From Pyrinomonadaceae bacterium (GTDB lineage Bacteria; Acidobacteriota; Blastocatellia; Pyrinomonadales; Pyrinomonadaceae), in NCBI GenBank assembly GCA_017983495.1, contig JAGOBH010000002.1:434001-498000 (forward strand): 64,000 nt of DNA. The letters run 5' to 3'. The notes beneath the pieces are model-generated. The model was given only the letters and a program-made list of their open reading frames with translations, made no database searches and was not told where the DNA came from. Made by a program: the position numbers and the translations under genes. Shown here in pieces: positions 38,601 through 47,551 of the stretch (its first letter is position 1; each line of letters opens with the position of its first letter).

Positions 38601-41600
38601 TATGTGGGCATCAAGACAGCTCGGACGTTTGTTCAGAAGGGCGAGGAGATCGAGATCGAATCGATCGTTTCCGACATTGATGGTAATCTCGTGACCGGAA
38701 AGGACACAGAGATCAAAGCCGTATTGAAAGATTGGACGTTTGAAAAGGGAAGTTGGGTCGAAAAAACGATCGACGAACAGTCCTGTACGGTCAAATCAGG
38801 TGAGACTGCACAGAAATGCGGTTTTGTCGCGAAGCAAGGCGGTCGCTACACGATTACGGCGACCGTGATGGATGATCGTGAACGGTTTAACGAAAGCGTG
38901 ATGACGATCTGGGTACCGGGCGGCAAGACGCCTCCGAAACGCAATGTCGAACAGGAAGAGGTGCAGATCATACCGAGCAAGAAAGACTTTGCTCCTGGTG
39001 ATGTGGCCGAGCTTCTAGTGATCGCTCCGTTCACACCGGCCGAAGGCGTTCTGACACTCCGTCGAGACGGCATCGTCAAGACCGAGAGGTTTTCGATGAA
39101 AGACTCATCGATCACGCTCAAAATACCGCTTGAAGAGAAATACCTGCCAAATATCTATGCTCAGGTAGATCTAGTGGGGGCCGCAACCCGGACTAACGAC
39201 AAGGGCGAAGTAGACACAAAGCTTGCGAAACGTCCGGCATACGCCAGCGGTAATATAAATCTCGCGATCTCGACCGCGTCGCGTCAACTCACCGTCAAGG
39301 CCGATCCGGTGGAAAAGACACTGGCTCCCGGCGGTGAAACAAAGGTAAATGTTCAGGTCAGCGATAACCGCGGCGAACCGGTTGCAAACAGTGAAGTCGC
39401 CATTATGGTTGTTGATGAGAGCGTACTTGCGCTGACACGTTATTCGGTCGGCGACCCGATGGGTGTATTTTACACTTTGCGTGGAGACGGTGTCAGTGAT
39501 TTTCATCTTCGCAAGGATGTTCTGCTCGGAAATCCGGCAGATGTGAAGAATCAGCCTCCGCCGCCGCCGACATCAGATATGGCGTCGAATAAGGCTATGC
39601 CTGTGCCGATATCCGGCGGACTTCGCCCGATGGCTGCCGCGAAAATGAAGGCCGAGGGGCGAATGGCGGACGCCGTCGCTTCGGAAGCAATCGATGACGG
39701 CGGTGCCCAGGCAACGGACACGCCGATCAACCTTCGGCAGAATTTCAATGCGCTGGCACTGTTTTCACCGACCGTTAGGACGGACAGTAATGGCCGAGCG
39801 GTCGTCGATATCAAATTGCCGGACAATCTGACTCGTTACCGGATCACGGCGGTCTCGGTCGACACGGGTAAAAGATTTGGCAAGAGCGAATCGACGATCA
39901 CGGCAAAACAGCCACTGATGGTCAGGCCTTCGGCTCCGAGATTTATGAATTTCGGCGATAAGATCGAGCTACCCGTAGTCGTGCAAAACCAGACCGACAA
40001 GGATATGGCGGTCGATGTTGCGGTTCGTACGACCAATGCGGACCTCACCGGCGGAAACGGCAAACGCGTGTTGGTCAAAGCTAATGACCGTGCAGAAGTA
40101 AGGTTCCCGGTCTCGGCAATGAAAGCCGGTATCGCGAGGTTCCAGATTGCGGTTACTTCGGGTAACTTCAGCGACGCCGCTGAGATCAGTCTCCCTGTTT
40201 GGACGCCGGCAACGACCGAGGCGTTTGCGACGTACGGTACGACTGACCAGAACGGAGCGGTGATCCAACCTGTTCAGACGCCGGGAGATGTTTTTCCGCA
40301 GTTTGGCGGTCTTGAGGTGACGACCAGCTCGACGCAGCTTCAAGAGCTGACGGATGCTTTCCTTTACTTGACAAACTATCCTTACGCCTGCTCAGAACAG
40401 ATCTCATCGCGAATGATCTCGATCGCCGCGATGCGTGACGTGCTGTCGGCGTTCAAAGCGAAGGATATGCCGACGGCGGCTCAGCTCGAAAGCTACTACA
40501 AACGCGACATCGAGATACTCCAGTCGCGACAGCGAAGTGACGGCAGCTTTGGCCTTTGGAAACGCGACAAGGAGCGGTATGAATACCCGTTCCTCACAGT
40601 TCATGTCGCCCATGCGTTGGCTCTCGCTAAGTCGAAAGGCTATAAGGTGCCGGAAGAGATGATCACAAAGGTCAAGCCGTATCTAAAGGACGTGGAGAAG
40701 CATTACGACGAGTGGTACAAGACATCGCCTGAGGTACGCTGGACGATATCGGCATACGCCCTCTACATCCGCGACATGATGGGTGACAAGGACGTAGCAA
40801 AGACCAAGAAGCTGCTTACGGAGGCAACAATCGAGAAGATGCCTTTTGAGGCATTGGGGTGGATTCTCTCGGTGCTTGCAAACGATCCCGGCTCGAAGGT
40901 CGAGGTTGATGCGATCATCAGACATCTGATGAACCGCACGACCGAGACGGCGGCATCTGCCAACTTTGTCACCAACTATGGCGACGGAGCCTGGTTGATC
41001 ATGTATTCCAACCGACGTGCCGACGGCGTGCTGCTCGAAGCCATGATCAAAGCCGATCCGAAAAATGACCTTATTCCCAAGCTCGTCCGCGGATTGCTTG
41101 ATCACCGAACCAAAGGTGCATGGTCAAATACGCAGGAGAACGTCTTCATCCTGTTGGCCCTCGATAAGTACTTCAACACCTTCGAAAAGGTCACGCCGGA
41201 TTTCGTTACGCGGATATGGTTGGGTAATACGTACGCAGGCGAAGAGGTGTTCAAGGGGCGCACGGTTGACTCAAACCAGTTGAATATCCCGATGTCGTTC
41301 CTTACCGATCAAGGCGGCACGTCGAACCTGATAATCGATAGACAGGGTGTTGGTCGGCTCTACTACCGGATCGGTATGAAGTATGCCCCGAAAAATCTGA
41401 AGCTCGAACCGGCCGATTACGGCTTTACGGTGCTCAGAAAATACGAGGCTGTCGACGATAAAGATGACGTAAAGCAGAACGCTGACGGAAGTTGGACGAT
41501 CAAGTCGGGCGCACGTGTCCGAGTTCGACTGACGATGGTCGCTCAGGCGAGACGTTATCACGTTGCACTGGTCGACAACCTGCCTGCGGGGCTAGAGATA

Positions 41601-41915
41601 TTAAATCCGGGCCTCGCGGTGACCGAATCGATCCCGAGCGACACTGGTGGAAATACAAGTGTTGTCGAATACGGTTCGCGGTCATTCGGTCGCGGGTATT
41701 GGTGGTATCGGCAGAACTGGTTCGAACATCAAAACTTCCGCGACGAGCGAGCCGAGGCGTTTACCGCCCTGCTGTGGGAAGGCGTGTACAACTATAACTA
41801 TGTAGCGCGTGCCACTACCCCGGGCCAATTCGTTGTCCCGCCGGCAAAGGCCGAAGAGATGTATCATCCGGAGACGTTCGGACGCACTGGTACGGACTTT
41901 GTCCGGGTCGAGTAG
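35640..41915 (+). CDS. Alpha-2-macroglobulin family protein with intact thioester
   Basis: 2091 residues; AGGGTG lies 9 bases before the ATG. A signal peptide (about 1-26) has no lipobox cysteine, so the protein is free or bound otherwise in the periplasm. A Big_5-like Ig domain lies at about 130-230, followed by repeated MG-type beta domains, a disordered Pro/Met/Ala-rich stretch (about 1300-1350, a possible bait region), the A2M domain, and the thioester C1584-S-E-Q1587 in a helical TED domain (about 1560-1830). Bacterial A2M traps proteases that enter the periplasm. No penicillin-binding protein 1C gene, its usual neighbour in proteobacteria, is present here. Confidence 0.93.
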   Translation: MKKIISWVLLIAVYLGYIAPVSLVANGQVLGKAMEQRMKDTPEGLKFRLSEGVEGAETREKQQLPPTDPLSEADANGLLKRIPEIKPVSDDKTDFAKRIGTLPAPKTGNRINVKFPSGEQRTPPNVDPAKQALEVLRFSPEGEIPLAPDLSVTFSQPMVAVTSQEDAAKFAPVELSPQVEGRWRWLGTKTLMFDTTKRFPMATKFTARVPAGTKSATGQTLEKEVVWTFTTPPPKVETMIPNGGVTRRDALMFVSFDQEINPEAVLRTISVTGGGKKLLIRLATQEEVDRDGSISYQSKQAQPKRWLAFRAINSDGLTENALPSAATISVTVDIGTPSAEGPLTTVKSQSFSFQTYSPMKFNGGWCGWRDNKNCSPFETWYMEFNNSIDASKFAKEMVKVEPAVEGLNIYPSGNYIYLQGYKKGRTSYKVTVDGTLSDIYGQSLGQSVSATIKVGSADQNLYAQGGYMAVLDPNAAPSFSIYSTNYSSVKVRLYDVGPEHWAQFQEYVRRMNFDDGKRPTIPGRLVSDEVVQIANKPDEMVETRVDVSKALSGGFGNVIVDIEPTVRKDKYDRVRIFTWLQATQIGLDAFVDNTELVGFATDLKTGKPLSGVDLSIEPNGKQVTGGKMAVIEPGYLERAWNWLTNWGSSQADEIQSVEADGTAVTTETVAEAQTDRTGENGILRLQLPNTASTKGQNLLVAKRGKDVAFLPENTDYYWQESGNWYKKADSDSLRWFVFDDRKLYKPKEEVVVKGYLRKITAGKLGDVEGLGDAASGITYSVKDPRNNEIAKGTANLNAFGAFDLKFTLPDNANLGYARIDLSTNSSLSGSGHSHQFQIQEFRRPEFEVTSKVETEAPHFVGGKALLSVEAKYYAGGGLANAEANWTVTSNATNYTPPNRGEFTFGTWTPWWRVYDYGEFGGGRGYGGGSSQSFKGVTDASGKHLLKIDFESVKPPRPYTITAASSVQDVNRQTWSSSTSLLVHPSSLYVGIKTARTFVQKGEEIEIESIVSDIDGNLVTGKDTEIKAVLKDWTFEKGSWVEKTIDEQSCTVKSGETAQKCGFVAKQGGRYTITATVMDDRERFNESVMTIWVPGGKTPPKRNVEQEEVQIIPSKKDFAPGDVAELLVIAPFTPAEGVLTLRRDGIVKTERFSMKDSSITLKIPLEEKYLPNIYAQVDLVGAATRTNDKGEVDTKLAKRPAYASGNINLAISTASRQLTVKADPVEKTLAPGGETKVNVQVSDNRGEPVANSEVAIMVVDESVLALTRYSVGDPMGVFYTLRGDGVSDFHLRKDVLLGNPADVKNQPPPPPTSDMASNKAMPVPISGGLRPMAAAKMKAEGRMADAVASEAIDDGGAQATDTPINLRQNFNALALFSPTVRTDSNGRAVVDIKLPDNLTRYRITAVSVDTGKRFGKSESTITAKQPLMVRPSAPRFMNFGDKIELPVVVQNQTDKDMAVDVAVRTTNADLTGGNGKRVLVKANDRAEVRFPVSAMKAGIARFQIAVTSGNFSDAAEISLPVWTPATTEAFATYGTTDQNGAVIQPVQTPGDVFPQFGGLEVTTSSTQLQELTDAFLYLTNYPYACSEQISSRMISIAAMRDVLSAFKAKDMPTAAQLESYYKRDIEILQSRQRSDGSFGLWKRDKERYEYPFLTVHVAHALALAKSKGYKVPEEMITKVKPYLKDVEKHYDEWYKTSPEVRWTISAYALYIRDMMGDKDVAKTKKLLTEATIEKMPFEALGWILSVLANDPGSKVEVDAIIRHLMNRTTETAASANFVTNYGDGAWLIMYSNRRADGVLLEAMIKADPKNDLIPKLVRGLLDHRTKGAWSNTQENVFILLALDKYFNTFEKVTPDFVTRIWLGNTYAGEEVFKGRTVDSNQLNIPMSFLTDQGGTSNLIIDRQGVGRLYYRIGMKYAPKNLKLEPADYGFTVLRKYEAVDDKDDVKQNADGSWTIKSGARVRVRLTMVAQARRYHVALVDNLPAGLEILNPGLAVTESIPSDTGGNTSVVEYGSRSFGRGYWWYRQNWFEHQNFRDERAEAFTALLWEGVYNYNYVARATTPGQFVVPPAKAEEMYHPETFGRTGTDFVRVE

Positions 41916-41936
41916 TCCGAGAAACATCGAAATTGT

Positions 41937-41963
41937 GGGATAGGCTCCGCGCTTGTCCCTTTT
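41937..41963 (+). terminator. Terminator of the alpha-2-macroglobulin gene
   Basis: GGGATAGGC pairs with GCTTGTCCC (two wobbles) around TCCGC, followed by TTTT, 21 bases after the stop. Confidence 0.75.
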
Positions 41964-42052
41964 GTTTGCTTTCAGTGCTTAATAATGTCCGTCGATTCGT
42001 GTACTCTCTTGTGTGGCCGGCGATGATTTAAATTTCGAGCTCGAACAAATCT

Positions 42053-42685
42053 ATGAAATTCACTTTTTTAACTGTTCTTTTGTCACTAACTTTGTTTGCA
42101 AGTGGATGTTTCAAGGCAAGTACCGGCGATGCTTCGAATGGAGCACAGGCTGGAGCCGGAAACGCTAATACGGCCAGTCAAAATAAGCCTGTTAACGCTG
42201 CTCCGGCGAATGCGGTGGTGGCAAAGCCCGCGGGCGATAAATGCAACAATCTGAAGCTGTCGGGCAAGAACTTCATTGCAAAACAGTCGTTCCCGATAGA
42301 CTTTGAACCCTTTCCTGGTGGCTGTTTCGCCACATTCGGTAGTAAGGAAGACATGCTTGATGAAAAGGATGTGCCGCGAGGGTCGACGTTTCATATTTTT
42401 AAGGGCGGCAAGAGCGTGCTTGAGTTGCCGGACGCATTTGACGGCCAGGCGGCATGCTGGGTTGAGGCAGTTTCGTTCAAAGATCTTAACGGCGACGGCA
42501 AAACAGACATAATAATGGCCGGTAGTTGCTTGGCGGCTAAGGACTCATATCCTTCGAATGCCGTCTACGTTAACAACGGCTCGCGATTTACCACCGATGC
42601 CGAAGCAAATTCGAAACTTAATGAACTAAAGTCCGCAAAGGCAATTGAGGATTACGTCTCATCGCACATGAAGTCCTTTTTTTGA
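42053..42685 (+). CDS. Lipoprotein of unknown function
   Basis: 210 residues. The lipobox F-A-S-G-C19 marks it as a lipoprotein. A low-complexity Asn/Ala linker (about 25-60) leads to a small domain containing DLNGDGKTDI, an FG-GAP-type calcium loop, near residue 145. It has its own terminator and follows the alpha-2-macroglobulin terminator, so it is probably transcribed separately. No function can be assigned. Confidence 0.75.
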   Translation: MKFTFLTVLLSLTLFASGCFKASTGDASNGAQAGAGNANTASQNKPVNAAPANAVVAKPAGDKCNNLKLSGKNFIAKQSFPIDFEPFPGGCFATFGSKEDMLDEKDVPRGSTFHIFKGGKSVLELPDAFDGQAACWVEAVSFKDLNGDGKTDIIMAGSCLAAKDSYPSNAVYVNNGSRFTTDAEANSKLNELKSAKAIEDYVSSHMKSFF

Positions 42686-42709
42686 TAATCCCATCAATTA
42701 GGAGATTCT

Positions 42710-42743
42710 GGACGGGGCTTTAGGGTCCTGTCCTTTTGTTTTT
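42710..42743 (+). terminator. Terminator of the lipoprotein gene
   Basis: GGACGGGGC pairs with GTCCTGTCC (two wobbles) around a six-base loop, then TTTTGTTTTT. Confidence 0.75.
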
Positions 42744-42800
42744 CGAGGCCGCTGTTGTGGTAACATGACTTTCGATCAGGCTCTTTGTTGACGAATAAAA

Positions 42801-43772
42801 ATGGCTAAAACCACCTACGAACGAGTTGCGGAAATTCTTATGATCGAATCCGAAGCGATCGCTCGTGTTTCAAAAAATCTATCGGAGGATACGGTTGACC
42901 GCGCAATCGCGATCCTTAGTTCCGCCGGTGGAAAAGTGATCGTAACAGGTGTCGGAAAATCGGGTGTGATCGCGGAAAAAATCTCGCAGACGATGACCAG
43001 CACGGGGACGATCGCGGTTTTTGTTCATCCGACGGATGCTCTTCACGGCGGTTTAGGCGTGGTGGCCGAAGATGACGTAGTTATCGCTCTCAGCAACTCG
43101 GGCGAAACAGATGAACTGCTGGCGATAATGCCGACGCTCAAACAGCGCGGAGTCGCGGTGATATCCATCGTTGGAAATGTCGATTCGTCGCTCGCACGCC
43201 AGTCGGATGTCGTACTTGACGGTTCGGTCGATAAGGAAGCTTGTCCTCTAAATTTAGCTCCAACAGCTTCGACCACCGTGGCGTTGGCGATAGGCGATGC
43301 CATCGCTATGACGTTGATGGAGGCGAAAGGACTAACGGCAAAAGACTTTGCGGCAAATCATCCGGCCGGTCGTTTAGGTAAACGCCTAACATTGACCGTC
43401 GAGAGTATGATGCACCCGAGCCCGAACATTGCCCCAAACTCAGGATGGCTCGATGTTGTGAAGGCCATTTCGACCTTCGCTCTCGGCGCGGTAAATGTGG
43501 TCGACGAAGATGGCCGGCTGGTTGGAATCGTGACCGATGGCGATCTCCGCCGCACCATCGAACGCACGCCTCCGATGGAACTGTCCGCGCTCACGGCCGG
43601 GGCTATGATGACCGGTTCACCGATCTCTGCAACGCCGGAAATGCTCGCCTTTGATGCTTTAAGATTGATGGAAGATCGGCCGTCACAGATTTCTGTGCTG
43701 CCCGTAGCTTCGTCTGACGGGACGTGTGTGGGACTGTTACGACTTCACGATGTTGTGAAAAGCGGGTTGTAA
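42801..43772 (+). CDS. kdsD: Arabinose-5-phosphate isomerase, KdsD/KpsF type
   Basis: 323 residues. A SIS sugar-isomerase domain (about 35-175; TGVGKSGVIAEKISQT, SNSGETDEL) is followed by two CBS domains (about 205-320). The enzyme turns ribulose 5-phosphate into arabinose 5-phosphate, the first step to Kdo of lipopolysaccharide. Histidine in HPTDALHGG and the APTASTT loop match the family. No kdsA, kdsB or kdsC is adjacent. No ribosome site is obvious. Supports a cell with LPS-type outer membrane. Confidence 0.93.
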   Translation: MAKTTYERVAEILMIESEAIARVSKNLSEDTVDRAIAILSSAGGKVIVTGVGKSGVIAEKISQTMTSTGTIAVFVHPTDALHGGLGVVAEDDVVIALSNSGETDELLAIMPTLKQRGVAVISIVGNVDSSLARQSDVVLDGSVDKEACPLNLAPTASTTVALAIGDAIAMTLMEAKGLTAKDFAANHPAGRLGKRLTLTVESMMHPSPNIAPNSGWLDVVKAISTFALGAVNVVDEDGRLVGIVTDGDLRRTIERTPPMELSALTAGAMMTGSPISATPEMLAFDALRLMEDRPSQISVLPVASSDGTCVGLLRLHDVVKSGL

Positions 43773-43880
43773 CCGGCGAGAAGTGGAAACAACATGCCTG
43801 GTTATTTAAGCATCAGACCGATTGTTTACTATTGAATATCTTGGCATGATTGGTTCGATTTACGTTTGAGGTGCCTGGCG

Positions 43881-44615
43881 ATGAAACTACTAAGGCTATT
43901 TACCGCAATAATATTTGCATTCACATTCGTGACAATTGCGTCAGCTCAACGGGCAGACGTGAGCATAAATCTCAGTGAACCTTTTTTTGACGCATTACTC
44001 GATTCTATTTACCAGAACTTCGATCCGCCGCAATTTTCAATTGCTGCGTCTGAATCGAAGATCGATGAAATTAGGTATAACGCTATTTCACGATTTGATG
44101 TGTTCGAGCCAGACACCGCTTTTGGATCCGGGCCCCAGGCTGGTGCGACAATTAGCGACCGCCAGATATGCGACGAGTCGGTCAAGATAGTGCGTGAGAT
44201 GAACGGCATTAGGACGTCCGTTCGATTTCGCGAAGGCAAGGTCTATGTACCGCTGGCGTTTTCCGGCAGCTATGCACCGCCGTTTGTCGGATGTGTAGAT
44301 TTTGCCGGGTGGGCCGAGACCAACATTGACCTTGAGTTCGATCAGGCGGGTCAGCGACTTGTTGGGCGTGTCCGTGTGCTGAATGTGAATCTAAACGGAA
44401 CCAATGGTATCGGCGGTACGTTGATCGCCAAAATGCTTCAGGGGTCTATCGATCGAAAGCTAAACCCGATCGAGATCGTACGGCTCGATAAGGTCTCGTT
44501 TGGATTTGCTGTTCAAAATTCCGGTAATATTCGAATGAAAGCCGTTGCTGTCCGACCTGAGGTTTCAGCGGGGTCTCTGCAGATATTTGTTACTTACGAT
44601 TTCGTGAAAGGATAG
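43881..44615 (+). CDS. Secreted protein of unknown function
   Basis: 244 residues from the ATG at 43881, chosen because GAGGTG lies 7 bases upstream. A signal peptide (about 1-23, ending ASAQ) is followed by a compact domain with two Cys (one in QICDESV, one in FVGCVDFAG) and alternating beta-type strands such as TNIDLEFDQAGQRLVGRVRV. The pattern recalls a lipid-binding or BPI-like tubular sheet only vaguely. Not recognised; no operon partner. Confidence 0.65.
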   Translation: MKLLRLFTAIIFAFTFVTIASAQRADVSINLSEPFFDALLDSIYQNFDPPQFSIAASESKIDEIRYNAISRFDVFEPDTAFGSGPQAGATISDRQICDESVKIVREMNGIRTSVRFREGKVYVPLAFSGSYAPPFVGCVDFAGWAETNIDLEFDQAGQRLVGRVRVLNVNLNGTNGIGGTLIAKMLQGSIDRKLNPIEIVRLDKVSFGFAVQNSGNIRMKAVAVRPEVSAGSLQIFVTYDFVKG

Positions 44616-44750
44616 CGACCTTTTTCACCGATAGCCGATATCGTATTTTTGGTTCACCAATTCGTACGCGAAACAGCACGGTTTTTACTCAAATACAATA
44701 AAACACAGTCATTTTGCCCTTTGGTACGGCAATTGCCGATAGCCGTATGA

Positions 44751-44769
44751 GGACGAATATTTTTCGTCC
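44751..44769 (+). other. Hairpin in the leader of the Gln/Arg-rich gene
   Basis: GGACGAA pairs with TTCGTCC 27 bases before the start codon. No T-run follows. It leaves the AGGGGG ribosome site free and may stabilise the transcript. Confidence 0.35.
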
Positions 44770-44795
44770 CGCAGCAACACGACAGGGGGTCTGAC

Positions 44796-46043
44796 ATGAC
44801 AAGCAAATTTAGGAGACAATTAGGTATTTCGCTGGTAACAGCCGGTGTATTCGGTTTGCTTTTCGCGACCGATGCGGTTGCCCAGCGTAATCGTGGCCGG
44901 GACGTCCAAAACGAAGAGCAACGAACTGAAAAGCGTGACGATTCGCGCGGCGAGCGAGATACACCTCGCACACAGCCTGGCCAGAATCAGGATAAGCGTC
45001 CAATTCAGGACAACAGCGCAAGACAACAGAACGAACAGCGGCAGCGCGATGAGCAAGCTCGACAGCAGCAGCAACGCCAGCGGGACGATCAGGCCCGTCA
45101 ACAACAGCAACGCCAACGTGATGAACAAGCCCGGCAACAGCGTGATGATACCGTACGTCAGCAGCGTCGTCAGATCGAGGATAATTCGGTTCGCCAACAG
45201 AACGATCAGCGTCAACGTGACGAACAGATGAGGCAGGCCCGAGAACGTCGGCAGATACAGGACAATTCGGTTCGCCAACAGAACGACCGCCGTCAGATCC
45301 AGGATCAAACGAATAGTGAAGAGCAGCGAAGAATCGAAGAGCGTCGTCGTCAACAGGAGAGTGCCCGTCAGCAGAATAATCGTGGTTCTGTCTGGCAGCA
45401 GCAAAATGGCCGCACGATCGAGGATCGCCGCGTCAGTGATGCTCGCGACAACACCCAGCGGCAGTATCAGCAGGTCGACAAGCGGCAGCAAGAGCAACTC
45501 CAGCAGCAGCGTTGGAGTCAGTACAATCAGCAGTGGGGAAATTGGCAGACAATCGAAAAGCAACGATACCGCCAACTTCAGCAGCAGCGACGAAACGCTT
45601 ATTTGAGATATCAACAGCGCTATTGGGAACGGATCCGCCGTGACCAACAGCGATTGCAGCAAATGAGATATTACGATAATTACTACAACAATTATCGCTA
45701 CAATCGCGGCGGCAACTATTACTATACAAGTCAGTATGGTGCACAGATGCTGCAGAATGCAGTTGAGAACGGATACGAAGAGGGCTTTTACGCCGGCCAG
45801 GCTGATCGGCAGGACGGATGGGGTTTCGACTACAGCAATTCGTATGCTTATCGGGACGGAACATTCGGATACGACGGCTATTATGTATCGATGAATGAGT
45901 ATAACTACTATTTCCGCGAGGGATTTAGACGCGGATACGAGGACGGTTACTACAGCCAGAATCGTTACGGTAACTACTCGAATGGAAAGTACTCGATACT
46001 TGGCACTATCATCGGGACCATCCTCGAGATAGTCACTGACTGA
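44796..46043 (+). CDS. Exported Gln/Arg-rich low-complexity protein
   Basis: 415 residues; AGGGGG lies 6-7 bases before the ATG. A signal peptide (about 1-30, ending AVAQ) is followed by about 200 residues dominated by Gln, Arg, Asp and Glu, then a Tyr/Asn-rich part and a C-terminal domain with two similar motifs (YEEGFYAGQADR and REGFRRGYEDGYY). The middle is expected to be disordered or a charged single helix. A 24-residue motif with core IxDNSxRQQN occurs three times. Not recognised; possibly an envelope or polyanion-binding protein. Confidence 0.75.
   Translation: MTSKFRRQLGISLVTAGVFGLLFATDAVAQRNRGRDVQNEEQRTEKRDDSRGERDTPRTQPGQNQDKRPIQDNSARQQNEQRQRDEQARQQQQRQRDDQARQQQQRQRDEQARQQRDDTVRQQRRQIEDNSVRQQNDQRQRDEQMRQARERRQIQDNSVRQQNDRRQIQDQTNSEEQRRIEERRRQQESARQQNNRGSVWQQQNGRTIEDRRVSDARDNTQRQYQQVDKRQQEQLQQQRWSQYNQQWGNWQTIEKQRYRQLQQQRRNAYLRYQQRYWERIRRDQQRLQQMRYYDNYYNNYRYNRGGNYYYTSQYGAQMLQNAVENGYEEGFYAGQADRQDGWGFDYSNSYAYRDGTFGYDGYYVSMNEYNYYFREGFRRGYEDGYYSQNRYGNYSNGKYSILGTIIGTILEIVTD
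45000..45320 (+). repeat. Imperfect CAG/CGN-rich coding repeats
   Basis: Two adjacent 36-base units encode Gln-Gln-Arg-Gln-Arg-Asp-(Asp/Glu)-Gln-Ala-Arg-Gln-Gln, and a longer unit with DNSxRQQN recurs near 45010, 45180 and 45260. The units are diverged at third codon positions, so the protein sequence rather than the DNA seems to be kept. Confidence 0.7.
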
Positions 46044-46066
46044 TCAACCTTAAACCAGTAGATTGC

Positions 46067-46100
46067 TGGCCCTGCCGGATCATTTCGGCAGGGCCATTTT
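46067..46100 (+). terminator. Terminator before der
   Basis: TGGCCCTGCCG pairs perfectly with CGGCAGGGCCA around an 8-base loop, then TTTT. Confidence 0.9.
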
Positions 46101-46146
46101 GTATTCGAGGTGCAAGTTTGTCCAATATCTACTATCCTTAAAGACA

Positions 46147-47502
46147 ATGAAAGCTCCGCTAGTTGCCATCATCGGCCGGCCGAATGTCGGAAAATCTACT
46201 TTGTTCAATCGCCTGACTGGCAGCCGCAAGGCGATCGTTGGGGACGAACCAGGCATCACGCGTGACCGCATGTTTGGCGAGGTCGAATGGAAGGCGAAGG
46301 TGTTTCGACTGGTTGACACAGGCGGGATCGTGCCCGATGACGACGCGATCATCCCTGCTAATATTTTTAAGCAAGCTTCCCACGCGATCGAGGAATCGGT
46401 CGCGATAATATGGGTTCTCGATTCAAGAGCGGGCGTGACACCACTCGACGAAGAGCTTGGTGTTTTGCTTCGCAACACAAATAAGCCGGTAATTATCGCA
46501 GCCAATAAGGTCGAGTCAAAAACCGTCGAAAACGAGGCGGGCGAATTTTACCAGTTTGGTTTCGAAATGTCGCCGATCTCGGCCGAGCACGGCACCGGTA
46601 TCGGCGACCTGCTTGACATGGTGTTTGAGCACCTCGTCTTTGAAGAAGAGGTCGAAGAGGAAGAAAAGGAACGCGAGATCAGACTGGCGATCATCGGCAG
46701 ACCCAATGTTGGTAAATCATCGCTTCTGAATAAAATACTTGGCGAGGACCGCGTTATCGTGTCGCCGATCGCCGGTACGACCCGTGACGCGATCGACACA
46801 CACCTAACAGTCGACGGCCAGGATTATCTTTTGATCGACACTGCCGGTATCCGGCGAAAGGGAAAAACGACCGAAATGGCAGAAAAGCTTTCGGTCATTA
46901 TGGCTCGAAAGGCTCTTGAGCGGGCCGATGTAGCTGTCATCGTCATTGATGCCGTCGAGGGCGTTACTAATCTCGATGCTAATATCGCCGGCTATGCAGT
47001 TGACTCGGGCTGTTCGGTTATCATTGTCGTTAACAAGTGGGACGCTGTTGAAGAGAAGGAAACCAACACGATCTACGAATTTGAGCGCACTCTACGGATG
47101 GCGATGAAGTTCCTGGATTGGGCTCCCATCGTTACGATCTCCGCATTGTCAGGACAGCGTGTTACAAAGATACTACCGCTCGTAGCTCAGGCTCATAAGG
47201 CGAGGAATACCAGGATCCAAACATCGCGGCTTAATAAGTTCTTTGAGGAAAAGATCTCCCAACCCAAAGGCGGGTCGGCACCAGCTCCCGTGAAAGGTGG
47301 TTTTTCGCGTCTCAAGGTGCAATTTATCACTCAGGCCGGCATGCGGCCGCCGCTGTTCATACTTTTCACCTCAGGTGGCAATAAATCCGGCCTCCATTTT
47401 TCATACTTGCGATATATTGAAAATCAGCTGCGCGAAGAATTTGAGTTTTTCGGAACGCCGCTCCGTCTTGTTGAGCGGCATAAGACGCGGGAAAAAAAGT
47501 GA
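46147..47502 (+). CDS. der: Ribosome assembly GTPase Der (EngA)
   Basis: 451 residues from the ATG at 46147; the frame is open upstream through the preceding terminator and cannot be coding there. Two tandem G domains each carry a P-loop (GRPNVGKSTLFN near 10, GRPNVGKSSLLN near 185), with DTAG and NKWD motifs in the second, and a KH-like C-terminal domain (about 355-445). Der is an essential factor for 50S subunit maturation. First gene of a run that continues with the MauE fusion and tgt. Confidence 0.97.
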   Translation: MKAPLVAIIGRPNVGKSTLFNRLTGSRKAIVGDEPGITRDRMFGEVEWKAKVFRLVDTGGIVPDDDAIIPANIFKQASHAIEESVAIIWVLDSRAGVTPLDEELGVLLRNTNKPVIIAANKVESKTVENEAGEFYQFGFEMSPISAEHGTGIGDLLDMVFEHLVFEEEVEEEEKEREIRLAIIGRPNVGKSSLLNKILGEDRVIVSPIAGTTRDAIDTHLTVDGQDYLLIDTAGIRRKGKTTEMAEKLSVIMARKALERADVAVIVIDAVEGVTNLDANIAGYAVDSGCSVIIVVNKWDAVEEKETNTIYEFERTLRMAMKFLDWAPIVTISALSGQRVTKILPLVAQAHKARNTRIQTSRLNKFFEEKISQPKGGSAPAPVKGGFSRLKVQFITQAGMRPPLFILFTSGGNKSGLHFSYLRYIENQLREEFEFFGTPLRLVERHKTREKK

Positions 47503-47551
47503 ACTGTGAGGATTTTCGAACCGTAGGAAAAAGTTCTATATTCTTTTGTCG

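Noticed and set aside
45000-45320. Regular repeats that might be a CRISPR array
   Set aside because: Repeats are in frame, diverged at third positions, contiguous without unique spacers, and inside a gene. No cas genes are present.
44820-45662. 280-codon open frame on the minus strand encoding a Leu-rich, membrane-like protein
   Set aside because: It is the mirror of the Gln/Arg-rich repeats: CAG/CGN codons read backwards give Leu and Thr. The plus-strand gene has a ribosome site and signal peptide; this frame has neither.
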